Source of the DNA: Stichopus chloronotus
Taxonomy: Eukaryota > Echinodermata > Holothuroidea > Aspidochirotida > Stichopodidae
NCBI GenBank assembly: GCA_021234535.1
Contig: CM037838.1
Span: 13,471,680-13,535,679 of the forward strand
Direction: 5' to 3'
DNA: 64,000 nucleotides
Position 1 is the stretch's first letter. The number at the start of each line of letters is the position of its first letter. The translations under genes and the position numbers were made by a program. Shown piece by piece: positions 49,731 to 60,429 of the stretch. The notes under the pieces are model-generated. The model saw only the letters and a program-made list of their open reading frames with translations. It made no database searches and was not told the origin of the DNA.

Positions 49731-51305
49731 ATGGCGGCGACCACGGAAAAGTTGTCCCGTGTCAAATCTTTTCAGCTTTTTCTAGAATCTGAAGGTGGAA
49801 AAGCAAAAGTTTTTGAAGTTTTGAAGGAGAAAGGTATCGACCCCGGGCTACATTTACTTGCAGTTCAGGATCTTCCCGGAAAATTGTGGGACATTACGTT
49901 TAAAACAGTTGAACTGAAGAAACGATTTTGGCCTACATTGATGGCGGGAAAGGGATATGCCGTTAGTGCATATACCAGTTCCGCGAGTCTTGTGACTGTT
50001 CTTCACGTTCCACATGAACTGGACGATAATGTTGTGAGATTTGTTTTGGGTCGCTACGGTAAAGTCCTGACCGGTCGTTTCTTAACGATCACCGATTATC
50101 CCACCGTTTTTAATGGAATAAGGCAGTACCAGATAGAGATTGAGCATCACATTCCATCATCGTTACGCCTTGGAGGAAGAAACTGCTGGGTAAGGTATGG
50201 GGGACAACCTCGGACATGTCTTAAATGTGGAACAATAGGACATGAGGCGAAGGAGTGCAAACTGTTAAAGTGCTTCAAATGCCAGGAACTGGGACACATA
50301 GCAGAAGACTGCAGCGCCGAGGTGAAATGCACGACTTGTAACACGTCTGGACACAGTTATAAAAACTGTAAGATCTCATTCGCCAATAAGATCAAGCTAT
50401 CCTCGACGTGGGTGAGAGGACCGGCCTGCCCAATTGACGAGAGTAAAAATAATCCTAGTGTCCTCTCTGACTCCGAAATGGAACTTTTCGAGACCCCACC
50501 CCAGCCAGATACGTCGGACGAAGTCGAAGCAGATTCAGAGGTGATTCCAGAAACACAGGTATCTACTGTAGTATTAAGTGATAAACAGGAGAACAGAGTT
50601 ACAGGGGATATTTTTGATAGTGAGGAAATGCCCGAGATCGTGCAACAAATGCCAAATAACTGGGCTGATTCCCCAGCTCCACATCCCTCCCAGGACGGTC
50701 AGGCTCCAGGGAGTACAGAGGAAGCTATTTTAGAAGAAGTTATTTCAGAAGAAAGAGTTAAACAGTCAGTTACTCAAACAGAAAATGCTATACCTAAATC
50801 AGACAAAGTGACAGACATGGTAAATGAAGAGGCCTCTAAAAGTGAGCAACCCCCCATGGAGACCTGGTCTCAGCCAATTGTAACTGCTACCCCAATAAGG
50901 CCTACTAAGGAGAAGGTCCCTGTTGGCCGTCGAGCTAAGAGGAAAGCTGCGTCTCAGCCCGCGCCAGGCAAAAGGCAGGAGAGATCAAGGTCACGAATCC
51001 GTTTTCCACCAGAGGACCCAAGGGATACAATCACAATGACTCAAATCTTCCTAGAAGACGAGCCGTGGCACTCCTGCCTATCTAAATCGTGTCGAGAGAC
51101 CTTTTCTGTTTTCAAAGTTTTGAAAGAACACATAGCGACTAGACATCCAACTGTTAAATCACCACAATACCCATGTGCAGGAAAAAGATGTAAAACAGTT
51201 TTTTCTAACCCAAGAGAATGGCTGCAACACCTGGTCGATAAGCAAGAGGATTTTGTGAAAGGGAAGGATATTGAGTTTTTCGATAGGTATTTCTTACGAA
51301 AATGA
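49731..51305 (+). CDS. Tx1-like LINE ORF1 protein with three CCHC zinc knuckles
   Basis: A 524-aa nucleic-acid-binding protein expected to package LINE RNA. The start is the ATG 18 nt after the element's 5' end. An N-terminal region (about residues 87-155, SLVTVLHVPHELDDN onward) looks like the fold preceding the knuckles in related ORF1 proteins. Three CX2CX4HX4C knuckles follow at residues 163-176, 181-194 and 200-213. The middle (about 230-430) is acidic and disordered-looking, ending in a basic patch (GRRAKRKAASQ). The C-terminus holds a C2H2-like finger, CX4CX12HX4H, at 449-472, and a second, incomplete one starting at 482. The frame is fully open. It overlaps ORF2 as ATGA, which suggests termination-reinitiation. 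Confidence 0.92.
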   Translation: MAATTEKLSRVKSFQLFLESEGGKAKVFEVLKEKGIDPGLHLLAVQDLPGKLWDITFKTVELKKRFWPTLMAGKGYAVSAYTSSASLVTVLHVPHELDDNVVRFVLGRYGKVLTGRFLTITDYPTVFNGIRQYQIEIEHHIPSSLRLGGRNCWVRYGGQPRTCLKCGTIGHEAKECKLLKCFKCQELGHIAEDCSAEVKCTTCNTSGHSYKNCKISFANKIKLSSTWVRGPACPIDESKNNPSVLSDSEMELFETPPQPDTSDEVEADSEVIPETQVSTVVLSDKQENRVTGDIFDSEEMPEIVQQMPNNWADSPAPHPSQDGQAPGSTEEAILEEVISEERVKQSVTQTENAIPKSDKVTDMVNEEASKSEQPPMETWSQPIVTATPIRPTKEKVPVGRRAKRKAASQPAPGKRQERSRSRIRFPPEDPRDTITMTQIFLEDEPWHSCLSKSCRETFSVFKVLKEHIATRHPTVKSPQYPCAGKRCKTVFSNPREWLQHLVDKQEDFVKGKDIEFFDRYFLRK

Positions 51306-54300
51306 CAATGGAAAAGTTAAATCTATCTATTGCCACTCTTAATGTAAACGGTTTGCGTAATAACAACAAATGTGCTCGTGTCATTCAATGGATGGAAATT
51401 TTCTCCTTTGACATTATACTCTTACAAGAGTTATTTTTGGCATCAGAAGATGATTTTTCCTTTTTCAAACGTCGTTGGAAAGGCCCCGTTTACTTCTCCC
51501 CCAGCCTTTCAAACCATTCTGGGGGTGTGTGTATTGCGCTTAGTGATAAACATCATTGGAATACTAGTCAAATTAGACGTGATAATAGGGGTCGTTGTAT
51601 TTCCATTCTCTGCTCTGTTAAAGATACCAAGATCCGCATTTGCAATGTTCATTGCCCTAACTCTCCTCGTGAGAGAAAGGAATTTTTAGGCAACCTAGAT
51701 TCGTTTATTCGTGGCAACAATCCATTGATTCTTGGTGGTGATTTCAACTGTGTTATGGAGGCAATCGACCGGCAAAATCTTTCCACCAACTCAAACAGCT
51801 CAGCTGGTCGGAAAGAGATTATGGATCTAGTCTCAGCATACGATCTCATTGACTGTTATAGATCGTTGCACCCCTCACTCCCAGGTCACACTTGGTCACG
51901 CATGGGTAATAGGCAAACCTCGAGATTAGACAGGATTTACTTGAGTCAAGTCTTCACTGTTAGCGCTGCTACAAACTCTGCCTTTCCGTATTCTGACCAC
52001 AGCTGCGTGCATGCCAAGTTTTATCATGTCCGCAACGCAGTTAGAGGCAAGGGGTATTGGAAATACAATACATCTCTGAATCATGATCGTTTGTTCTGCG
52101 AAGAGCTTAGAACCTTGTACAATCTCTGGTCCACACTCAAGCCAGGATTTAACTCCATATCAGCTTGGTGGGAAAATGTCAAGATTAGAATCAAGCAGCT
52201 TGCAATCCGACATAGTGTACGTAGAGGACGTGAAAAAAGAGAGCGCCTGTCATTGTTACAAAGTATCTGTAGCGACTCTAGTAATACTGAAGTGGAAAGA
52301 ATAATTGAAGAGAAACTTAAAGGCGCTTGTATACGCTCCCGTGTAAAGCTTCTCGAGGAGAACGAAAAACCGTCGTCTTTCTTCTATAGGCAAGAAACAA
52401 GTCACGCCAAACAGAAAGTAATCAATTCTATTAAAAGCACAGATGGTGGGCGAATTTGTTCCTCTCAAGATGAAATTTCTGATACTTTTCAAAAATTTTA
52501 TTCCAAATTGTATTCAGAGGAGCTCCAGGTTAACTTAAAGTTGCAGGACAACTTTATTAACTGTATTGATACTAATATCAGCGATGACGACCGTGCCAAA
52601 CTTGATAACCCAATTAACCTCAATGAGGTTATTAGTACTGTCACTAGTTCTGCGAAGAATAAATCTCCTGGTTCTGATGGGTTGCCTTACGAATTCTACT
52701 CCCATTTTATTGACATGTTGGGACAAGATTTAGTTGACGTATTCAACGACACCTTCGATAATAGTTCTCTCACTGACAGTCAACGAATGGGTATTATTAC
52801 TCTGATTCCCAAAAAGGGAGACACCAGCAATCCTAACAACTGGCGCCCCATAAGTCTTCTTAATACCGATTATAAGCTAATTTCCAAAATCTTGCAAAAT
52901 TGACTGTCTAAAACCCTCCCTAGCATCGTCAATGAGTATCAGACTTGTGCTGTTCCTGGGAGATCGATTCATAACAACATGCTTATTGTCAGAGACATTA
53001 TCGACTTTTGTATTATGAGGAATCATCCGTGTGCCTTAATTTCCGTTGATCAAGAGAAAGCATTCGACAAGGTGAATTGGTCTTTCCTCTTCAAGGTGCT
53101 GAAAAAGTTCAACTTTGGAAACAACTTTCTTAAATGGGTTTCCATCTTGTATAACAATATTTGTAGCCGCATACTTATTAATGGTTATCTCTCAAACCCT
53201 GTTTGTATAGGGAGAGGTGTTAGGCAAGGCTGTCCCCTGTCCCCATTATTATATGTCTTATATGTTGAGCCGTTGGCTCGATTCATCAGTAGATGTAATA
53301 ATGTAATTGGTTTCGTTTTACCAGGCTCTGGGAACCACATTAAATTTTTGCAGTATGCTGATGACTTTACCTGTATTGCCACTTGCAATTCTGACATAGA
53401 AGTCTTCTTCCACATTTTAAAAGACTTTGAGGAAGCTACAGGTGCTTGTGTCAATATGAATAAAACGTATGGACTCAAACTAGGAGGGCTCTCTCCACAG
53501 CATCTTCCTTCGGGAATCCAATGGTCCTCCTCCGAAATTAAAATTACTGGGGTTGTTTTTGGGACTGAAAAGGCTGTGTTGAGCAACTGGACTAAGAAAA
53601 TTGAGAGTGTCCAGTCTCGTGTTAGTCGTTGGAGTAACAGACATTTAACCCTTCTCGGTAAAGTTCTCGTTATTAATGGTGTTATTTATCCTATGTTGTA
53701 TTTCTTAGGGCCGATTTATCCTATACCACCCTTTGTGGTGAAGGAGATTTACAAGTCTGTCTTTGCACTCATTTGGGGACAAAACAAACCCGATTTGGTT
53801 TCTCGTGATGTTATCGTCCTCCCGAAGCGATGTGGAGGCTTAGGTTTAGAAGACTTAACAGTCAAAATGAACGCTTTGCTTTCCAAACCACTCTTTCCCT
53901 TGTTCTGTGATAGTAACATGTCGACGCCTTCTTACCTCGTCTTAGCTCGTTTTAACATAGCGAAGCAATTACGTACGGTCCAACCGTCCATTTGGTCTAA
54001 CTCCAGGCCAAACAGTGATACTTGCTCTAAAACGTTAACTCATGCCTGTGGCATTCTGAAACAGTTGATCAATTTGGATGACAATTCTACTTTCTCCGGT
54101 AAGCGTACTAAGAACATTGTCCATATGTTAACGTCAGAAGATGTTTCTATTTCTATTGTCAGTAAACATCCTAATTATCCTTGGGAGAGAGTCTGGGCCT
54201 TGGCTTTTAATGATATTTTAGATAACAAACTTAAAGATTTCCAGTGGAGACTTTCACATCAGGTTCTTTACACGGGCAAACGAATAAAAGACTGGGGTAT

Positions 54301-54739
54301 GGGTGACGGCGTTTGCCCAGTTGAAGGCTGTGAGGAAGTCGAGACGTTACAGCACATTTTCTGGGAATGCCCAAAAGTTAGGCCCATTTTAAAGTGGCTC
54401 TTAAAAATCTTTAGAAAATTAGCAGGTTCAAAGGCTGACTTTCAACCTTCCCTGTTCATGTTCGGCTTCCCGGAAATAAACTGCAATAAGTATGTTTTCA
54501 GTAGGATTTGGTTTACTATTTGTGTTACCAAATTTATCTTGTGGAAGTCTCGATGTCTTCAAATTTTTGAGTCTGTCACTCAGAATGAGAAAGAAATAAA
54601 AGCTTCTATTTTAAAGTCGATTATGAACAGGGTTGAAGCAGATCACAATCGGTTGACCAAAAACAAGTTCGAGAAACTCTGGACAAACGGCAATTCCTTT
54701 GTGAACATAAAAGGGAACAATATTCTTTACTCCCTCTAA
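51302..54739 (+). pseudogene. Tx1-like LINE ORF2 (endonuclease plus reverse transcriptase) with one in-frame stop
   Basis: The frame is 1,145 residues long apart from one TGA at codon 534 (52,901-52,903). Endonuclease motifs are LNVNGLR (13-19), QE (42-43), GGDFN (145-149), SRLDRIY (207-213) and SDH (231-233). RT motifs are NWRPISLLN just before the stop, ISVDQEKAFDKVNW, GVRQGCPLSP and YADD (685-688; 53,354-53,365). A C-terminal CX4CX7HX4C motif (C1005, C1010, H1018, C1023) matches the zinc motif of L1/Tx1 proteins. All catalytic residues look intact, so the stop, which falls inside the RT domain, is the only obvious defect. It would leave endonuclease without RT. It could also be a sequencing error or an allele. 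Confidence 0.93.
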
Positions 54740-55060
54740 CAGGCCTTTATTCACACTGTTTCAAATTAAAGTGATCTAATTTTTTTTCTTAAAAGGGCTG
54801 TTCATTCGTTCGCTGTAATGGATTTAAGTAATGCTACCCAGGTTGCATTTTGTAGCCGACTTCAGAAGTTTTCTACTTCCCATTCATTTTTAGATTTGTA
54901 TATATTTACCTTTCCAGTATAAAGTCACATTCTCATCTGTTCCTATTTTTCTCAATGGACTTTCTTTATTTTGTCATCTTATGTATGTAACCTTTAACAA
55001 TAACTTATTTATGCTTGTAATGTGTCCAATGAAGAATAAATAAACGGAGGAGACAACCTC
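54740..55060 (+). other. 3' UTR of the Tx1-like LINE
   Basis: Non-coding stretch between the ORF2 stop and the tail, ending with AATAAATAAA and GGAGGAGACAACCTC just before the A run. The 3' end of such elements is what the reverse transcriptase recognises in related families; no specific stem is claimed here. Confidence 0.75.
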
Positions 55061-55076
55061 AAAAAAAAAAAAAAAA

Positions 55077-55277
55077 GAACCCGGAAGGATGCGAGGAGGG
55101 TCGGTCAAAGGTCGACCAGAAGCGTACTAGGTGGCGTGAGGTGAATCCATGCAACTCGGCCAGAGGGTTGAAAGGCTCTTTGCGACCGGCATGTGTGCTG
55201 CCCATAGTCCACTGAACACGTGGCCCAATGAGGCGTGTTCTTCTATGAACTAATCTACGGAAGCCTGTAAGGACCAT
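55077..55277 (-). pseudogene. 99-aa core ORF cut by LINE insertion (5' part)
   Basis: Starts at the ATG at 55,277 and reads MVLTGFRRLVHRRTRL, nearly identical to the left-arm ORF at 32,325. It then runs into the LINE poly(A) tail. The remainder (…DVKGDMARDP to ARMCLEP) lies on the other side of the LINE at 49,606-49,712. If the ORF was ever a gene, this copy is disrupted. Confidence 0.35.
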
Positions 55278-55319
55278 TAAAGTTTTTAGTTTTCTTTGTT
55301 GTTGTATATTCGACTGGCG

Positions 55320-57375
55320 CCATCAATTTCTTAAATCGTAGCTGTTTCACATGTTGCAGAATTTGTTAGAATGAAATTTCAGTATCAACGCTTATGTTAC
55401 ACTGTCATAATGTGGAAGAGCTGAATATTGAGCAAACTATATGTCTTATATTTTCTTCGTGAATGAAAAAGTACCATTCTGCTAGTTAAATCTGTAGTTT
55501 GGCATTGGAATGCTGACGTTTGCTGAAATTTAAATTAACATTTACATTCCCAAAGAGCACCAGATTTCTTTTTTATAATGGCGGTTTTACAACCCCCCCC
55601 CCAAAAAAAATATGTATAAATAATTCTATATGCAATGCATTGTGTATGGTAAATAGCGTGTCTCATTCAGCGGTAAATGTGTCACATGATATCAACACTT
55701 TCAATCATATCAGTAAGCATAGCCCTGACACATTAAAAAAAGAAACATGTCCTTAGTCCATTCACCTGTGTATTGCCACAGTTATCTTTAAAATGTAAAA
55801 CTTGTCATAAACGCTCACCCATTTCATGGAATGTTATTGGTTTCAACCATAGAGAAAGATCCGTCGCTTTGCTTACCGCACATTGCGGCAGTATCATTAT
55901 AGGCACGAAAAGTATAGTAACAGCATTGGTTCTATGTTAGGTTTAGCTAATCTTTGATCGGATAAATCTGAATACGGTCATCTAAGTAAAGAGAGGAAAG
56001 AAATCAACAATTTACTTGTTCATGAATTATTCCTCAGTGTTCTTAACATGCTCTGTATTTGGACGTACCAATGACCTTCATTGAATATTACGTAATAAAT
56101 ACTTGATTGGAGAATTTAAACAAGTATTGTACAGGCAGAAATAAAAGGAATTAAGTATGACACTGTCATTCATTGTAAGGGGTCCCAACAAGTTCCATTG
56201 TTCGGTTGTCTTTCTCCCTTCATTCACGAAATACCTGAAGTATTATGAACAATCAACATTGATGTCTTAGACATCTTCACTGTAGTCTTAACGAGACAAT
56301 AGTTCTAAGGGTAAGTTCTTTCTGTGCGTGATTAGTGTACAGTGTAAGTGTGTCGGTACGCGTAATATCACAGGCACATATAGCAAACAGTTTTCTTTCA
56401 GGCTGCTGAAGGAACGAGTTGTTTTGGGGAGAAACATTTCTTTCGACTGGTTTGGTGGTAGTAGGATCTCGTAAAAGAGAAACTCCATCCTACGTGCAGT
56501 AAACGATTTGCTTTAAAGTTGAAAAGACTCTGCCCACAAAGTAATGCGTTGGGAAAGAGGGGGTGGAGGGTAAGGCTGTATCGGTACGCATATCACCAAG
56601 GGAATTGGGTGTACTCCATAGATTTGTTGCCTACCAAAGAAATATGACCACTGTACTCTAACAAATCCCCCAGAAAAAAAAAAGACAGAATGTATGTAAT
56701 ATTGTGGGGTCCAATTTTCCCGTATAGGCCCTGACCATATTCCTCCATAGCCCATGCCAAAATACAGCCCATGCTTATGTACTTGAAATATGCAATGAAT
56801 CAAAGAAACTCAGTAATAGAGTATATCAAAGTTATAGCTAAGCGTTTGTAGTAGACAATCAAACTAAACAAGGAAAACATGAATTTTTAATAAAATTTTC
56901 CTGTCCTCAATTAGTGATTTTCAAAGTGACAAAAATACCAGAACAAATATTGATGTCACACTCTGAAAAGGAGAAGGAGATGTATTCTCTCTCTTTTCTT
57001 TCGATTTCTTCATTTGTCGATATCAAGTAACTCCTTTCAAGACTTCCATCATGCTGGGCCAGAAGTGGTTGCAGTATAAATCATCATCATTTAATATTCA
57101 TAAATGTAGAATATTTCATGAATTATTACTATAGCCCAAAGTGTCACTGAATTGTCTAAGGCTATCATGAATGTAAATAGCATGTTGGACAGATCACTAT
57201 GTTTATGCCTCTTGTTGTTGTGCAATACTGAGAAGTTTCATAATACTACAGTATTAAATCCCACATGGATGCAATGATTGGCTTCTGTGTAGTTCACTCT
57301 ATGCAAAGTTACTCACATAAAATGTTAGTCACATTACAATTTTCATTTTCTCACTTCTTTCACATTTACAATGTT
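55320..57375. other. Anonymous duplicated sequence, no gene seen
   Basis: Right-arm counterpart of 27,860-28,078 and 30,480-32,284. It includes a poly-C run near 55,590. ORFs such as 56,513-56,803 are not preserved in the left arm. Confidence 0.6.
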
Positions 57376-57913
57376 CATGATATATACATTCACTTGTTTT
57401 CAGAGATTGGACATTAAGTGTTTATGCTCAAACCAGCTGTTAGTTTCCTGAAGTTCTAGGCTAATGGCTTGTAAAACAATTTCATTGATTTTAGACTTAC
57501 GCAACGTATACAAACATACAAAGGCAAATGCTACGTACCAGCATAATTGCAAAATATCCAAATCAAAAAGGTGGTTGTATTTATTGTTCAGTACGTGGTT
57601 TGACATGTTAGCTTTCTTTCCGGTGTGCTACTGTTTGGTGAAACTAACAGGATTATGACGTACTGTGTCATATATAAGGGAAGCTATATTATGTAAATTT
57701 GTATTATGCATTTCATAATTACTCATTGGAAAACTAGTTCTTATTTGCCCTCTCCTTTCTCCTGCATACTGGCCATCTTCAACTTCATGAATACATATGA
57801 TATCATGTGAGGATTGGATGAAGCCAATCATCACATGATGTCATACATGTTTATGCTCTATGTTCAGGAGTAGGCATGCTAATATGTTCCCCATGTCATC
57901 AAATATATATCAT

Positions 57914-58045
57914 TGGTAACACTGCGCTAATTGAAAAGTATTTTACTTGTTGTTATCAAAGTTGCTTCTTGTATGCTTGTACACCTGACCAACTAACGTT
58001 GTATCAGTGAAGGGTATATCAAGGGCTGAGCTTTAGTGCAACTTC
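57914..58045. repeat. Direct repeat, copy 1
   Basis: Shares GCTTCTTGTATGCTTGTACACCTGAC-type sequence and GGGCTGAGCTTTAGTGCA with 58,463-58,600, about 545 bp downstream in the same orientation. It is clearly diverged. Confidence 0.7.
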
Positions 58046-58462
58046 CACTCCCCCCCCCCCCCCCCAAAAAAAAAAAGAAAAGAATGTAGGTACCATCATG
58101 TCCATGGTAGTATTATGTTTACCTGATCGGTTCCCTCACAATTGTACAATTAGGTAGATTTTGGAACGGAAGCTACACCAAAAAATGAACTCCCATCAAG
58201 GTTACCTGCTCTTTAGCGGTGACCATTTCTCAAACCTTGATTAAACCATCCTTTGAGAATACGTAAAAAAAAAACATAGCTCTTAAAAAATAGCAAAGCC
58301 TTTGAGATATAGGTGTTGATGTTGCAGTACATAGCCTACGTAGTTACACAGTGTTACATTAACAAGTGACATTCAACGATAGGCTTACGAGTAACTTTTG
58401 AATTCTAGGTCGTCATCGGGGCTTATTAAATGTCAGCGTTTGAATTCTTCACCATTTTGAAT

Positions 58463-58600
58463 ATTATTGATAACACTACACTAACGGAACAGTACTTTAC
58501 TTTGCTTGACAAAGTCGTTTCTTGTATGCTCGTACACCTGACGCATTGACGTTTTATCGGTGCTAACACGACAAGTTTTATCACGGGCTGAGCTTTAGTG
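58463..58600. repeat. Direct repeat, copy 2
   Basis: Diverged partner of 57,914-58,045. It has an extra segment (CTAACACGACAAGTTTTATC) before the shared GGGCTGAGCTTTAGTGCA. Confidence 0.7.
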
Positions 58601-58771
58601 CAGATTCATACACACATGACCTTTTTCACACTTGACGTCATATCATACAGTGACTGAACTACAAAGTAGGTTATTCTGGCATTTTGGTTAATAGACTGAC
58701 CATATGATTTAATAAAATTAGAGAAAATTGATGGCTTTCTTTTCAAGAATTACGTTAGATCTGAATATCGC

Positions 58772-59032
58772 TTGAATCGAGATAAGAAATGGATATGGAA
58801 TAACATAAAACTCATAATTGTCTCTATTTTCAGAGCATTTACAGTTACAAAGATTGCGGGACATGACGAAGTTTCCCCATTAGTCAATCCTCATATAATA
58901 TCATACATTGAATGCCTTCTCGAGAGTACAAAAGTTGATCATTATGGTATGTCTGGATATCACGTCATGTTGTATCATGCAGAAAAAGCCTTCTCGAGTG
59001 ATGATTTTGTCTCTATTATTATCTCACTGTAA
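58772..59032 (+). CDS. Hypothetical 86-codon frame, possible terminal exon
   Basis: Open frame with no good ATG start, since its first codon in the open run is TTG. A pyrimidine-rich stretch ending TATTTTCAG just before 58,834 looks like a 3' splice site. The frame then stays open for about 65 codons (AFTVTKIAGHDEVSPL onward) to a TAA at 59,030-59,032. The composition looks more protein-like than the nearby short frames. I recognise no family and see no upstream exon in the window; it may be chance. Confidence 0.2.
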   Translation: MNRDKKWIWNNIKLIIVSIFRAFTVTKIAGHDEVSPLVNPHIISYIECLLESTKVDHYGMSGYHVMLYHAEKAFSSDDFVSIIISL

Positions 59033-59438
59033 TATTTTACAGTGAAATTCTTACTCGTCCTTCACATCTCCACAAATTACGCGTACAAAAAAGAGTGCGT
59101 AGAGTAATTAAGTATTTGTATTTCTGTCAGAATTAATAACTCTTTCTCACCTCTTCAATCAGGAAATTTTTTTATCAGATCTTTACATCTCAGATAAACA
59201 GCAAAATGTTACTTTCATGTATCACTTTCATAAAAGTTTTATATCAAATACGTTTCATTCTCTGTCCATATTAGGTACTCTCACAATTTTCCTGTTCTTA
59301 AATTTCATACATTAATGGCCCTTTGAAGCTTCCTTATGTAGGTTGCCCTCTCACGTGGGGAGGCTTTCTGTCTTGACTAAATGAAGGTGCCATGGTACAA
59401 AAAGTTCTACCTAAAGTGAGTCAGGCATTGTATATTTG

Positions 59439-59513
59439 GCCTCCCCGAGCCGATAGGATAGTTTATGCGTTAGGACGGTGCTAATTAAAAAGGGTGTCAC
59501 GCGTTCTGAGACC
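59439..59513 (+). other. Degenerate tRNA-like segment
   Basis: CCTCCCCGAGCCGATAGGAT followed by GCGTTAGGACGGTGCTAATT and GCGTTCTGAGACC has the shape of a tRNA-derived SINE head (box A then a decayed box B). It is too degenerate to be a tRNA gene, and no body or tail is identified. Confidence 0.25.
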
Positions 59514-59519
59514 AAAATC

Positions 59520-60425
59520 TGCCTACTAATATTGCTGCAGGGGATCAAAATAAGTAGGCGGGGAACTTAATTACTGTTACACCTTCATATTTGCTAAGTA
59601 TAAAAGAAATAACTATATATATCAAGACGCCCGTGGTTTCCTCTCAAAATGACTGCTCTCGACGTTGCTCCAGCTTTGGTAGAAGTCTGTTTAAACGTTT
59701 CTCACTCCGAGGAGATCCTTAAGTAACAAGAGGTAAAGTAGGACACGGTACAGCCTTTGAGTGTAAACGACGTAGGGATATTCTGACATTTTAATTTGTT
59801 GAGCTCATCAACTAAATGTTCGGCTTTTCGTTGGCAGGTTCTTCACACACGATGGACGAGTCTCTCTCAAAGTCCGAAATACGTCATCGAAGTTCGAACA
59901 AGTTCAAGAATCCGGTCAAGATTGGACTAATTCTGGCACTTCGGTTATCTATTTTATATTTTCGTTGAGGGAGAGAGACAAATTGGTTACCTTTATGGTC
60001 CTTACCAAAGTCTTAAATATCACTTAAATCTAGATCCTAGATGGAAGGGAAATGCAAGACTTTACTATAATTTAACAAAAAAAGTTTAACAATGACATTA
60101 TGTTGACATTCTGATCAAAAAAGGGTAAGAATAGATCGCAAATAACAGCATCTTGTTCCATAGAACAACATACATATTTTAAGACCCCTCTGATTTCATC
60201 CCAAAGATATTATTTTTACAACATGAAAATATGTTTCTTTTTAACGAGATTGCTCTGTGACAATACACACTAAGTTAATATTATGGTAGATTTTTTTTTA
60301 AGTATAAACGATGTAAGAGTTATTATAAAATTAAAAAAATAATTTCGTCATAAACTAATTTTTAGCATTTTGTTTCAATCACGGAGGGGAGGGAGGGGCG
60401 GTAAATCTTTAATTCAAAGAAACAC
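59520..60425. other. Anonymous AT-rich sequence, no gene seen
   Basis: No ORF of note and no match to other parts of the window. It ends at a G-rich patch (GGAGGGGAGGGAGGGGCGG, near 60,382) just before diverged satellite begins. Confidence 0.55.
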
Positions 60426-60429
60426 GAGT

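Larger units (their letters stand above)
49713..55076 (+). mobile_element. Nearly intact full-length Tx1-like LINE
   Basis: About 5.36 kb between target duplications: an 18-nt leader, ORF1, ORF2 overlapping ORF1 by four bases, a 321-nt 3' UTR with AATAAATAAA at 55,035-55,044, and a 16-A tail (55,061-55,076). Zinc-knuckle ORF1 plus AP-endonuclease/RT ORF2 fits the Tx1 branch of the L1 group. Assignment within that branch needs a phylogeny. The only visible lesion is a stop in ORF2. Confidence 0.93.
48975..57375 (-). repeat. Right arm of older inverted duplication
   Basis: Excluding the LINE at 49,713-55,076, this aligns in reverse with about 27,860-33,665 (minus its own LINE). For example, ATTGCAATGCAGAGGAATGAT near 49,027 matches the inverted 33,599 region, and TTGGCATTGGAATGCTGACG near 55,499 matches the inverted 32,090 region. 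It includes the empty site for the left-arm LINE near 57,196-57,220. Confidence 0.8.
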
